Shown: positions 11,015 through 23,000 of the stretch, piece by piece
How the letters are laid out: each line of letters starts with the position of its first letter
Position numbering within the stretch: the stretch's first letter is position 1
Source of the DNA: Nelumbo lutea
Lineage: Eukaryota; Streptophyta; Magnoliopsida; Proteales; Nelumbonaceae
Assembly (NCBI GenBank): GCA_022828595.1
Contig: JAKGHH010000001.1
Span: forward strand, 72,102,401 to 72,166,400
Reading direction: 5' to 3'
DNA length: 64,000 bases
Program-made: the position numbers and the translations under genes
The notes under the pieces: generated by a model
Seen by the model: the letters and a program-made list of their open reading frames with translations, nothing else
The model's database searches: none
What the model was told of the DNA's origin: nothing

Positions 11015-14000
11015 GTTTGTACTTTGTCGGTCTTTCTATTCCTAAATTCCTCTTCTTGGGCTCTCTTTTGACCTGTTTCCTTTGGCAATTTTTGTGTTTT
11101 CCTTAAGTCTGTGTTTGCTTTGAAGGAAAAAGTAGGGAAAGGTGGGGAAACCTTTACAAACCTTGTATAGGTTTCCCTATCTTTCCCTTCCTTTCCCTAC
11201 CTTTTCCTTTAAACCAAAAATAGCCTAAATTGAACTTCTTTGTTCGGGTTCGCTTGTCTTCTGCTTGATTATACCTCTATGACTTAAAGTGTTTGTTATT
11301 TGCCTCTGAAATTCTCTAAAACGCCAAGTACGATCTGTATGACATGTAGGAGTACAATGTTCGCGCGAGCCCTGCCAGCGATAAGACTTACTTTATTGGT
11401 AGATTCGTAACAGGCATACCTAATTTTTCAAAGAAGAAAAATGCCAATAATAAATGGTCTCTCCAGAAAGAAGGACTGCAAGGACGCCAAGTTACCGATG
11501 CCTTGCGGGTAATTATTTATCTCTTTCATTGTTTCTTTTTTTTCCCCTTCTGGCTGTGTTTGATTTGATAAAAAATAAAAGAGAAGCAGAAAATTGAGGG
11601 AAAGTTACTAACTCTTATTTTCTATCAAATCAGATGCAACATTGATGTAACGCTGAAGTTCTAACGTGACAACAAGAACGCTATAACCATAGAAACTTGA
11701 AATGTATAGACTAGGAACCACAATAATACTTTATGCTTTTGATATAGATTTTAGAACTATGACATAAAAATAAATAAACAATGACCAAATCAATTAAAGT
11801 AGTCAATGCATCATTATGGTGATTACCAAATTGCAGATTTAGAAATTTTCTCTCATTGTGGTGGTGTCACTCCTACCGCTCTGAGCAGGTGATTGACCTG
11901 CCATTACTGAGGCTGGGTGTTGAATGACTTTCTGATATTAGGAGGTAAGTAGAACGTTTGCAGGTTGCAAATGGAGGGGGAAAATGAGCCGGAAGATGTG
12001 ATGGTGGAGAGATTTTCCAAAATCCTTTCTGGAGGAAGAGTAGAGGCTGCCTCTTTGAGCATGTCAGAGATCTGTCAAGATTCTGGATGGATTTTGGTTG
12101 ACGGTGGTGAGGGTGCTATCTGATAGTCTGGCGATGTGATTCTTGGAATGAGTTCTCTGGAATTTTAGTCTCCAAGTTTATGGCCAGATCCCACATAATT
12201 CAATTTCCAGATAAAGTTTCTTTTGATGCTATTTGGAAGAATGGCCCCTAGTTCTATGAACAGGATCTCATCATCCTTCAGCAGTGTGTTCTGAACAAGA
12301 TTCCTGACTCGTACAAGCTTGATTGGGCATGTTCTGGTTCCACATTTATGGTCTGCCTTTAGAGTACCTAAAGGTGTCCGCTAACCTTGGAGGAAACTAA
12401 GAAGTGGTCCAAGTTTGTGTTATTGATAAAAAAAGTGGTCCAAGTTCACTAGGGTGAAAGTGGAGATCAGCGTGCTGGATCTGCTTATCCAATCTGTGCC
12501 TTTTAGGTTTATTAATGTGGTGATGATGGAAGTTCTCATCATACATGATAAACTGCCCTGTTTTTGCTTCATTTGCAGCAGATTAGGTCATGATCGGGAA
12601 GGATGCAAGGTCAGATCTAGTATTCTGGAGTGCTTGGAGACTTGCAAGTCATCAGGATCAAGAGAAAAGTTAACATGTTCTGGTAGACAAAATGGGGCTG
12701 AATTTGAAGGAGGAATGCCTATGGGATGGGTGTCAAGAATATCTAGGGGCTGAATTTGAAGCAAAGGAGTCCACCTTTTTGACAAAAGTCAACTGTTTCA
12801 TTGGGTGTGATGGGAGGGATGCCAGAGCCAAGAAGAAGGTAGGGGTGGTTGTGGTTAGTAGGGTGTTGATGTAGAAGTCTATTGGAAAAGACAGTTTTGA
12901 GGATTTTGCAGATTCTAACAAATTGGATGCAACAAGTAGACTGAATCTCGGTAAAAAGCCATTGCTGTCCCAGAGCATGTTGGATGTGGTTCCCTAAGAA
13001 CCTTTGACTGGTAGTTATTCATATGGTAGGGAAGCTCAGATGGTCAAGGTTCCATGGCCAATTGACCATGATTGGTGGAAGTGATCCCAAATTGAGGATT
13101 GAGCCTGATCTTGTGGCCCCGAATAACCAAGAGAGTAAGTTTCAAGAAGAATATTTTTAGCATGGATGGTGATAGGGCTCCAAGGCAGGATGGCTTCCCT
13201 ATCCTTTTCTTCCAAAAATGTTGGGAAATTGTAAAATTAGATCTCATGGAGTTTTTCAGGGACTTCCATTCATCTGCCATTGTTAACAAGGGCCTTAACT
13301 CTACTTTTCTCTGCCTCATCCCTAAGAAAGTGGGAGTTTTGGAAGTTAAAGACTTTAAACCCATAAGTTTGGTTGGGAGCATATACAAAATTTTGGCGAA
13401 GGTTCTGGCCAACAGACTTAAAGAAGTCCTTGAAGATTTAATTTCCCCAAATCAATTTGCTTTTGTTAAAGGAAGACAAATTGTGGACAACATTCTTATT
13501 GCAAATGAGTGTGTAGAAGACAGAAAATCCTCTGGGATCTCGGGGGTCCTTGTGAAACTTGATCTTGAGAAGGCGTACAACAAAGTGGATTGGGATATCA
13601 TTCTTGATTGCTTAAGGCTAAGAGGTTTTGGGAGAAATTGGATCAGGTGGATTAAAGGTTGTATTGGCTCTCCATGGTTTTCAGTATTGATAAATGGGAA
13701 AGCGAAAGGTTATTTTAAGGCAAGCAGGGGTCTAAGACAAGGTTGCCCTCTTTCCCCTTTACTTTTCACTTTGGTGATGGATATATTTAATTATTTCTTT
13801 GACAAGTCAATTCTTTTCAACTTGGTGAAAGGTTTTGAAGTGGGTAGGGATAAACTTCACATCTCTCACTTACAGTTCGTCGATGACATAATCCTATTCT
13901 TAGATGCCTCTATAACCAACATCACAAACACTAAAATGGTAATTGAATGTTTCGAGATTCTCACTAGTATGAGAGTTAATTTTTGCAAAAGCAATATTGT

Positions 14001-17000
14001 GGCTATCAACTCAGTGGATGTGGATCTTCTAGAAAATTTCAAATCTTTATTGGGGTGCAAAGTGGAGAATCTCCCCATTGCCTACCTTGGGATGCCTCTT
14101 GGAGGGAGTCCAAAATCCCAATCCCTCAACTTTTGGAGCCCTGTGTTGGAGAAATGCGAGAAGAAACTATCGACTTGGAAAAAGTGTTATCTCTCCAAGG
14201 GGGTAGCTTACTCTCTTAAAGGCCTCCTTATCAAATCAGCCAGTCTACTTTCTCTTTGTCTTCCGGATTTTGACCAAAGTCAGAAATCAGATTGAAAAGC
14301 TTCAAAGGAATTTTCTTTGGGAAGGTGGTGGAGATAAGAGAAGCCGTTTAGTTAGCTGGAAACAAGTATGCAGACCAAAAGAGGAAGGTGGTTTGGGTAT
14401 TGGATAGCTTAAAGAGAAAAATTCCTCTCTTCTAGGCAAATGGCTCTGGAGATGTCCGAAAAAACCTAATGCTCTATGGACTACTGTCATCTCTAGTAAA
14501 TATGGACGAAATACAAACGGGTGGGATTGCAATCTCCATTTGAATAGGATAAAGGCCATCAGTCCTTGGAAAGGTATATGTTCCATTCATACTTCCTTCT
14601 TTCCTTTTATAAGGTATAAAGTGGGAAATGGTTCTAAAATTAAATTATGGAAAGATCTAAAATTAAAATACAAACGAAAGAACCCTGGATGCCTCTTTCC
14701 CTAGGCTGTTTAACCTCACCCTTGTCCAAGAAGTCTCTATTTCTGATTGCCTCCCAAACCAGTCCGCCGAGAATTCTTTAAACCTCCACCTCAAAAGACC
14801 CCTAAGGGACTCGGAGATTTCTGATTTAATAGCTTTAATCCAAACCCTCAAAGATGCCTATATATCCCCCTCTCATTCTGACACCCGAATATGGACCCTT
14901 CACCCAAATGGCGAATTCTCTTCTAAGTCTATGTTCAGGGCTTTGATTGCTGAAGATCAGCATCCCTCTTTTCCTTACAAGAAAATTTGGTGTAATCACA
15001 TCCCCTCAAGAATTTGCTTCTTTGTATGGAAAGCTTGTCTCCAGAAAGTTAATACTTGTGATCTTCTTCAGAAAAAGCTTTTGGGAAGATGCTCCATTTC
15101 TCCTCATGTTTGTATTTTATGTCTCAGCGAGGGTGAATCTGCAGATCACATCCTTCTTCATTGCAGCTTTACTCAAAGGATATGGTCCCATTTCTTGAAC
15201 ATGGTAGGGTACAGCTGGGCTTTTCCAAAACACATTATGGACAACTTGAATCAATGGCAAGGAATAGGGCTTAGCAAAAGGGGTAAAGTCTTTTGGCAAT
15301 CAGTGCTTCATGCAGTAATGTGGGGCGTTTGGGATGAAAGAAACACCCGTATCTTTGACAATAAAAGCAGAACCTTGGAGGAGTTAATCTCAGATATTAC
15401 CTATCTTTGCGTCCTTTGGTCGGTGAATTCAGATCTATTTAAAGGACTTTTAGTCAATGATGTTATCAGAAATATTCACCCCTTTCTGTTTCTGCCTCAT
15501 CTTCAGCAAACTCCCTTGAGGCATCCCGTTTCTATCAGTGAAGGTGTGATAACCCTTAATTTTGACAGTTGTGCCTTAGGCAATCCGGGTTCTGCGGGTA
15601 TTGGTGGTACAGTAAGGGATGAAAGGGGCAATATCTGCTGGACTTTTAGTGGCCCAATCGGTTGGGACGACTCCACAAAGGCTGAAGTGATGACTGCTCT
15701 CACCGGAATCAGGATAATTAAGAATTTGGGTATTCAGAATTTGATCATTGCAGGTGATTCAGCAAATACAATAAAATGGTTAAGAAACAAAAAAGGGGGC
15801 CCTTGGAGACTTTATCACTATCTGACTGAAGCTTGGGATTCTTTGGATGGATTGAGTGTTAACTTAGTTTGGATTCCTAGGGAATACAATCATACTGCAG
15901 ATGGCCTAGCTAAATTTGGTGTGTATTTGGAGCATCTGTATAGCGACAAGCTTCCTCCTTTGTAACTTGTAGGGGTTCCCCCCCTGTTTTGTATATCTCC
16001 TCTTGTTCCCTCCCCCCCACCCCACCCCACCCCACCTTTTATTCCCAATAAATATTGGTTAAATTTTCTCAAAAAAAAAAAAAAAAACAAGAGAGTAAGT
16101 AGCTGAACCAGGCCAGTGGGTGAACTGGTTGAGTTTCCCTTGATGTGAGTGCTAACTTTACAACTAAAAGACCCGGTTTGGTGAGTGAGGGTAAACTGTG
16201 CTCTAAATAAGCCAAAATTGAAAACTTGTGTAGCAATTGGTGGGAATGTCGGTGCTGTGAAATGAGGAATCATTAAATACTAGGTTTGGAAGTTTCAGGT
16301 ACAATATTCATTCTCTTTTGAGAATACTAATGTAAATCTCAAAAGAGATTACAATCTTCCTTCTCTTTTGAGAATACTATTTAAAATATGTAGGAGAGGT
16401 ACTTGAAAAGGCTGTTTCTCTTCTTCCAAGCCTAACTTGGAAAGATTGGAGGGTGTGTTTGGAGAGGTTTGCACCTCAGAATTAGAAAATAGATTACTGT
16501 ATGAGGTACCTAACCACAATGAGGTTAAAAGAGCAGTCTTCAGCCTTGAAGCCCTTAAAGCTTCGGGTCCAGATGGACAACTGGCCATCTTCTACCAGAA
16601 CAACTGGGAGGTGATCAACAACGATGTGGTGGCCTTTGTGCAAGAAGCTTGTAAACAGAGAAGACTTTCAAATGCAGTTAAAGCCACTAATCTCATCATC
16701 ATCCCTAAGAATGAGAATCTAGAGGTGGGATGGGGGGATTTCCACCCAATAAGTCTTTGTAATGTATCATATAAGATAATTGCAAACATTTTTGGAAGCT
16801 AGGTGAGGCCTCTACTTAGTAAAGTTAGGGGGAACTACCAGAATGCGTGCATTTCCAGCAAGCAAGTCTTTGATAGCTTGGTGATCGCGCATTAAATTCA
16901 GCTGATGGTGAACAGAAAGTTCAGGTGTGCCTTTAAGGTTAGGGAGGGGACTCAGGTAAGAATGCCCCCTCTCACCATATCTGTTCATTATCTACACAGA

Positions 17001-20000
17001 GGTTAAAAAAAAAAAAGAACTATCTATGTGGAGGGAACAGGACAGGACATGTGAGCAAGTGATTAAGGGCAAGTATGGCCAAACTGATTTTGGACTGGGA
17101 ATTCCAGCTGGCTTGCATGCCATACGGGATTCACAACCAGGTAAGGGTGCACATGTCTATTTCTGGAAGGATTCTTGGTGTGGAGAGTCTTGGAAATTTA
17201 TTTTTAGGATTTTGAAGAGTTAATTTATGATCATTTCAGGTGCTGATTAGTGGAAGTACTATTCATTTATTATTTTAATGTATAGCAAGCATACATTTAT
17301 ATGCTTCCCCCAAGATTTTTGTCTCATTTTCTGTGGATTGATGATGTAGCCTTGACAGGTTTCCTGGAGAGAAGTACCCGAGAGAAATAAGAAGCCTTGT
17401 GCTCAGCTTTTGAGTTGATCAGGTCTATGGGGCTCTGAAACCACCTATACCTAGTTTCACTTATTCTAACTGTACAGGGGCAATTACTTAGTGTAATGGT
17501 AAAATCCCAGGCTGTCATGCATGAGAACGTGGATTTGAGTCAGAGGGTGACCACTTTGTGTTAAATAAAACGCCAAAGGTTAGGACCATACCCAATCTAC
17601 CCCTTCCAAGACCCAAAATAGATGGGATTAAAATTGGGTGGTGGCCATTTTTTTTAATTGGACAATGCTATTATATTACATAATGAGGGGATTTCTACCT
17701 ATAATTTTATTTTTATTTATTATTTTAAAATTTCAACTAGGTGTCATTGACCAGGAGCTTAGAAACCTAGTTTGATCACCTTCACCTAGCTGTCTAGTTG
17801 CTTTCTCATGTAGGTGAGCCTAATTTTCTTGATAATGCAGGCTTGAAATATTCAGGTTTCACACACACACACACACAAATATATATATATATATATATAT
17901 ATAGATTGAATAGAAATTATGGATTTGATGGCCATGTACTATGATGTCGCGCAATCTGGAAGCTCCCTTGTGGCAGACGACTCAAACTCTAACGCGGAGG
18001 TTCGCTAAGCCGAGCTGATGCTGATGTGTTCGAGCTGAAACGTACTGCAGACGACAGAGAGGGATGAGAGTGCCCGGGTATCTTTTACCTAGGGAGGGCA
18101 CTCCGATGCTTAAGTCAGTAAGTGTATGAATATTTCTTTGAGTGTGAGGGAGCTCGAGAATATTAGTGCACTTACCTTTCTGGGTGGATCTGGGCGCCTT
18201 ATATAGGTCGCTGGACTCAAGGGGTTCATGGTAACAGTCTTGTCTTGAGCTCTTTGTGGAGTTGTTTTCCTATTTTCCTGGCGCATTAAGGTGTCAGTTG
18301 AGAGATCCTTGCGGGAGTTACGGTTCGTGTAAGTGAAGTCGAGGCGAGCGACACGATGAGTCGTTCTAATGGTCGTGTTATCGGTGCTTTTGGTGGCGAA
18401 TTGTTGGGGGCGGTTAGGGAGCTCTTCCTCGCAGGTCGCCTTAGGTCCTCTCAGCTCGGTCGACTCTCGGGACAGGTCGCCGTAATCTTATGGTTCAGCC
18501 AGCTCGGTCGTGCCAAGGTGAAGGTCGGCTTGAGCGAGGTGCTCTAAGCTAACTTACCGAGCTGGTCTGCTGATTTAGTGCCGGGGTGTCATCCGGAAGC
18601 CACGTTTCGCTAAATGATTAGGAGGACCAAATTACCCCTCATCATACTATACTAATGCCTTTGACCCTTTTGAGAGCTAGTCTTACCTATTAATTGTTTA
18701 CTGCTTATTACTTCTCACCTTCTGATATTCCATTTTATTTTCTATTTTTTGTATTATTGATTGCTAACAATGTTTGGAAATGTGTCAAATAGGAGAAGTA
18801 CAAGAATAAGCCTTGGCTTTTGGAGGATGAGACAGGCCAATCTCAGTATCATGGTCAGCTTGAGGGTTCACAATCGGCAACTTATTATCTGCTCATGATG
18901 CAAGGAAAGGAGTTTGTTGCTATCCCTGCTGGTTCTTGGTATGTATACCAACATATGCAACCTTAAATTATGTTTGAGATTAGAGAGAGCTCTATATTCT
19001 TTTCTTCTCACTGTCTTCATCTGACAAGTAGATTTTAATGATTGCTTATGTGTAAAAGTAATAATGTACCGGGTCTTCTTCAGTTTAATGATTTCTTTGT
19101 AGAATGTGGAACATTGCTATTTATGTTCTTTCACGCACTTATAACTTCAAATCCAATAAGAGCACACAATTTTTCTTTTTGAGAATATTGCTTATTTCTA
19201 TCAACTATCAATAGACAGTATATAATTGATGATCCGATATAAATTCCATTGTATTAGTTTTTACTTTGCAGCTATGGTATTGATAGGAAAAACAATTTTT
19301 TAACTATGTTAGTAATGGATGCTTGGTTGCTTTCATCCTTAGGTACAACTTTAACAAAGTTGCTCAGTATAAGCAACTTACCTTAGAAGAAGCTGAAGAG
19401 AAGATGAAGAACAGGAGGAAAACTGCAGATGGATATCAAAGATGGATGATGAAAGCAGCAAATAATGGACCTGCTGCTTTTGGTGAAGTAGAGAAGTTTG
19501 ATGACAAGGAAAGTGGTGGGGGTGGTGGGAGAGGACGTAAAAAAGCAACTGGTGATGAGGATGAAGGCAATGCCTCAGATAGGGGAGAAGAAGATGAGGA
19601 AGAAGAGGAGGCAAGGAAAAATCGACTTGGACTCAGAAAATTAGCTGGTGATGATGATGAAGAAGGTCCAAGAGGAGGTGATCTTGATTTGGATGATGAT
19701 GATGATATTGAGAAGGGTGAGAATCTGTCTTGTTTGCATATTTTATTACCTTAAAGCTTGGGCAAGATCTGTTTATCTTTGTTTTTCATGAAATTTAGTT
19801 AAGGAAGAAAAGTTCTACTTAACAAGTATCTTCAAACAAAAGGTTTTTTAGTTTTGGTTTTTCTGCTGGCCCTTTCTAGGTGATGATTGGGAGCATGAAG
19901 AAATTTTCACTGATGATGATGAAGCTGTGGGTAATGACCCTGAGGAGCGAGAAGACCTAGCCCCTGAGGTTCCTGCTCCTCCAGAAATCAAACAGGTTTG

Positions 20001-23000
20001 TTTTTCTAACTGTTCTCCCACCCTTGTTTTGATTGAAAAGTACTAGTTTACAAGCTACATCAGAATTCATAGAGGAAAACCGTCACCTCTCTTCTGTGCA
20101 ATCTAGCATGGAAGTTAATTCAACCTGTATAGCCAGCTATTCTTGCTACTTGAGGTGATGAGATGTTCATAGTTGACATGAAGTTCATATCTTCCTGGTT
20201 TTGCTAGGTTTTGCAATGTGGGTGCTTTCTTGACCACTGCTAATGTTCAGAAGAGAATGGTATGGTTGAATTCGAGTTTGAATAACTAATCAAGCTTACC
20301 TTGAGATTCAAACTTGATTAGCATTGAACTTGAGCTTGAACCATTTGACTAAAGCTTGATTCAATTGTATCCCTACACTAAAGGGGTGTTTTGTAAGTGG
20401 TGTTGATTCACCATTTCCACTTTCTCATATTGCCAATCAGCCTATTCACCAAATTACTCTGAGAAATCACATTTGTCAAGCTAATTGCTCAAAAGAACGG
20501 TAGGGGAATTGAGCACTCTCAATTTTCATGTTCAGGGATGATTCTTGAATCTCCAATAAATAGCTTCTTGGAATTGAGGGAAGGATTCTAGAAGTGATTT
20601 CTGACATGGTAGTGATGTATCTATGCCAATAATGTCCAAACCTAAAATATGTAACACCTGATATGCAAGCCATATCAGCATTCTTTCACCAAATGTATTT
20701 TTTTACCGAGAAACCAAAGATTTCCTTAAATGCCTCAAAATTGTTGATTCTTAGGGAAAAAAATTTGAGGAATCATTTCTTCTTACCACATCCACTAAAC
20801 CTTCTTGATAGGGAAAGGGCAGGCTTGGTGCCTGTAAGAGACCTTAATGTGTTTTTGTGAGTCTGAACTATTGTATCTTTTCCAGACCTAGTGAGACCCC
20901 TATGGGACTCGATATAAGTTTTTGCTTGGGGTGCCTTATGCAATTAACACAAATGGCTGGATTGGGATATGTAGCGGAATCACAAGGGAGGTCAAGGAGG
21001 TTGCATGTGGCAGTATTTGGTAGTTGGCTCCTCTTGGACATGTGTCTCCACCCCGGGGGCACTTAAAAGCATGCACGGGATGGTACAATGGTTCCCCTAG
21101 GACACACTTCCTTACTCGAGGAAACCCCTAGATTTGTTCCCTCTGCTCACAAAGGTGAGGAGCATTTTGGAATGATTTGAGCCATGAATGATTACATGCC
21201 AAACTTCTCCTATAAATAGGGGACTCGAGCTCCTAATCGAGGACTTCGACATTCTTACCCATTCTTCCTAGTTCTCCTTATCCTCTTACATCAAGAATCT
21301 CTGGTTGTAGTTCCATCTTAGGAGAGGTATGCCACCAAGAAGAGCAATTCCACGATAGGACGAGCAGCCATAACCATTGGCAGTTGAGGAAACAAAACCA
21401 ACTCCTCTAGCACTTGAGGTTGAGGTCCCTTTAACTAGCAAGGAAGAACTTGATGACAATTGGGCCAGCCTAGTTGGGAAACCCTATGAACTTAAAGAAA
21501 GACTCAGCAGAACAGAAGAGAAGTAGCAAGAAAGGCTAGATCAGGTTGAACAAAGTCATTTCCTAGTGACTTGACAATAGAAATCGTCTACTTTGGCTGC
21601 CACAACCCAAGCTTCTTGTGCCTAGGTGCATCAATCGCCAAATCTAGAATGGACAACGGTTCCACTTAGCCATAAGGAGCTGGAAGGAGATTGCAGAAAT
21701 AGGCTCAAGCAGGAAGAACATAAACTTTTTCTGGAGACCTCCACCTCATGGGTTCACCAAACTGAATTTAGATGGTGGCAGCATAGGCAATCCAGGGCCT
21801 TCTGGAATAGGGGGAGTAATAAGGGATGAAGCAGGAAATTTGTTGGCTATGTACTCTGGTCCGATTGGGGTAGGAGAGACTTTGAGGGCTGAGATTCTAG
21901 GAGCTATTGAAGGGATACAAAGGGCCAAAGAACTGAATATTAAAAAGCTGATTATAGAAGGTGATTCTGAAATTGTGGTGAATTGGCTACCAGAGGACGG
22001 TTCTATGCTCTGGAGATACAACAATGCAAAGAGGAAATTCAAGTGGCTCACCAAGGACATGGAAATACATTGTACATGGGTAAAGAGAATTGCAAATGCA
22101 TTGGTAGATGGTTTAGCTAAACAAGGGGTAAACAGGAATACTATGTTCTGGGTTGTTTTGTAATTGTAATTGTAATTGCTTCATGGTCAGGATGTACCTT
22201 GGATAGTTGGGAGTTAATACTATTTAGCTCCCTCCTTTGTAACTCTAATTATCTAGTTCCTTATTAACAAAAGTTCATTGTTATTGATAAGAAAAAAATC
22301 ACAAAATTGCTAGGCCAAAACCGTGAGTTGCATCTCCACAATCACCATCACCAATTCAACACCCTTCATCTCTAAACTAGATCTTGGCTCTGCTCTGTTT
22401 TCCACCAATGGAGACTTGAGGATGAGGGAGTTATCCAAGACCTTAATCAGACTAGTGTATACTTGACAAAGTGGCTCATGATGGAGCGGATGGTCAAAAT
22501 GGTGGATTTGAGAATTGTCTGTCAGAATAGCATGGAAGGTCGTGTGTCGATCGTGATGCAATTTTGTAGGGCCTTTGATGTAGGACCAACTGAGTTATCC
22601 AAGACCTTAATCAGACTAGTGTTTACTTGACAAAGTGCCTCATGATGGAGCGGATGGTCAAAATGGTGGATTTGAGAATTGTCAGTCAAAATAGCATGGA
22701 AGGTCGTGTGTCGTTCGTGATGCAATTTTGTAGGGCCTTTGATGTAGGACCAACTTAGTTCTAGTCCTTAGAGATAAGAGAGAAAATAGGGAGAGAAAGA
22801 AGATAGAAAATACCTAGAATCACTCATAGGGTGCCTAGAATCACTCTAGGGCATGGGAACCACTCACCATAGCTAGCATAAGCTGAAGAAAACTCAATAA
22901 ACTTCATTGCCCTTGTGTAAAACATGCATACATTATTTATAGACTCTAAACTCATAATAATCGTAGGAGTCAAGCATGGAAGCTCTTAATATCTTTATTT

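Larger units (their letters stand above)
13141..16087 (+). mobile_element. younger 5'-truncated LINE with 13-bp TSD
   Basis: CAAGAGAGTAAGT occurs at 13128-13140 and again at 16088-16100, immediately after the poly(A) tail (about 16071-16087). The insert is a 5'-truncated L1-type LINE whose left edge falls just before the RT domain. RT runs 13165-14290: DGFPILFFQKCW, KPISLVGSIYKILAKVLANR, LDLEKAYNKVDW, RGLRQGCPLSPLLF, and the catalytic box FVDDIILF. A frameshift near 14260 and stops to about 14700 follow. The frame reopens through the zf-RVT region (about 14980-15200, CILCLSEGESADHILLHC) and an RNase H domain (about 15540-15920, D/E/D/D visible in NFDS, KAEV, AGDS and TADG). Confidence 0.93.
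11971..17222 (+). mobile_element. old LINE (L1-type) in intron 2, split by a younger LINE
   Basis: Left of the younger insert are decayed ORF1 pieces: an ATG-led frame at 11971 (MEGENEPEDVMVERFSK) and a zinc-knuckle region at about 12540-12610 (CFCFICSRLGHDREGC). Right of it is RT-type coding at 16437-16800 (LKASGPDGQLAIFYQNNWE; FHPISLCNVSYKIIAN) and an RT/RNase H linker at 17026-17222 (IKGKYG...VYFWKDSWCG). Frames are broken throughout. Both halves are + strand, in order, and share the 13-bp duplication that brackets the insert at 13141-16087, so they were one element. Confidence 0.75.

Noticed and set aside
17490..17545. Possible tRNA gene (A- and B-box-like motifs)
   Set aside because: No cloverleaf or anticodon arm could be made; better read as a SINE head.
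18356..18547. 63-codon frame in the solo LTR
   Set aside because: LTRs are not normally coding; no motif and no codon signal.
19378..19614. Minus-strand 78-codon frame
   Set aside because: Shadow of TFIIF-alpha exon 4, whose purine-rich acidic codons keep the opposite strand open.
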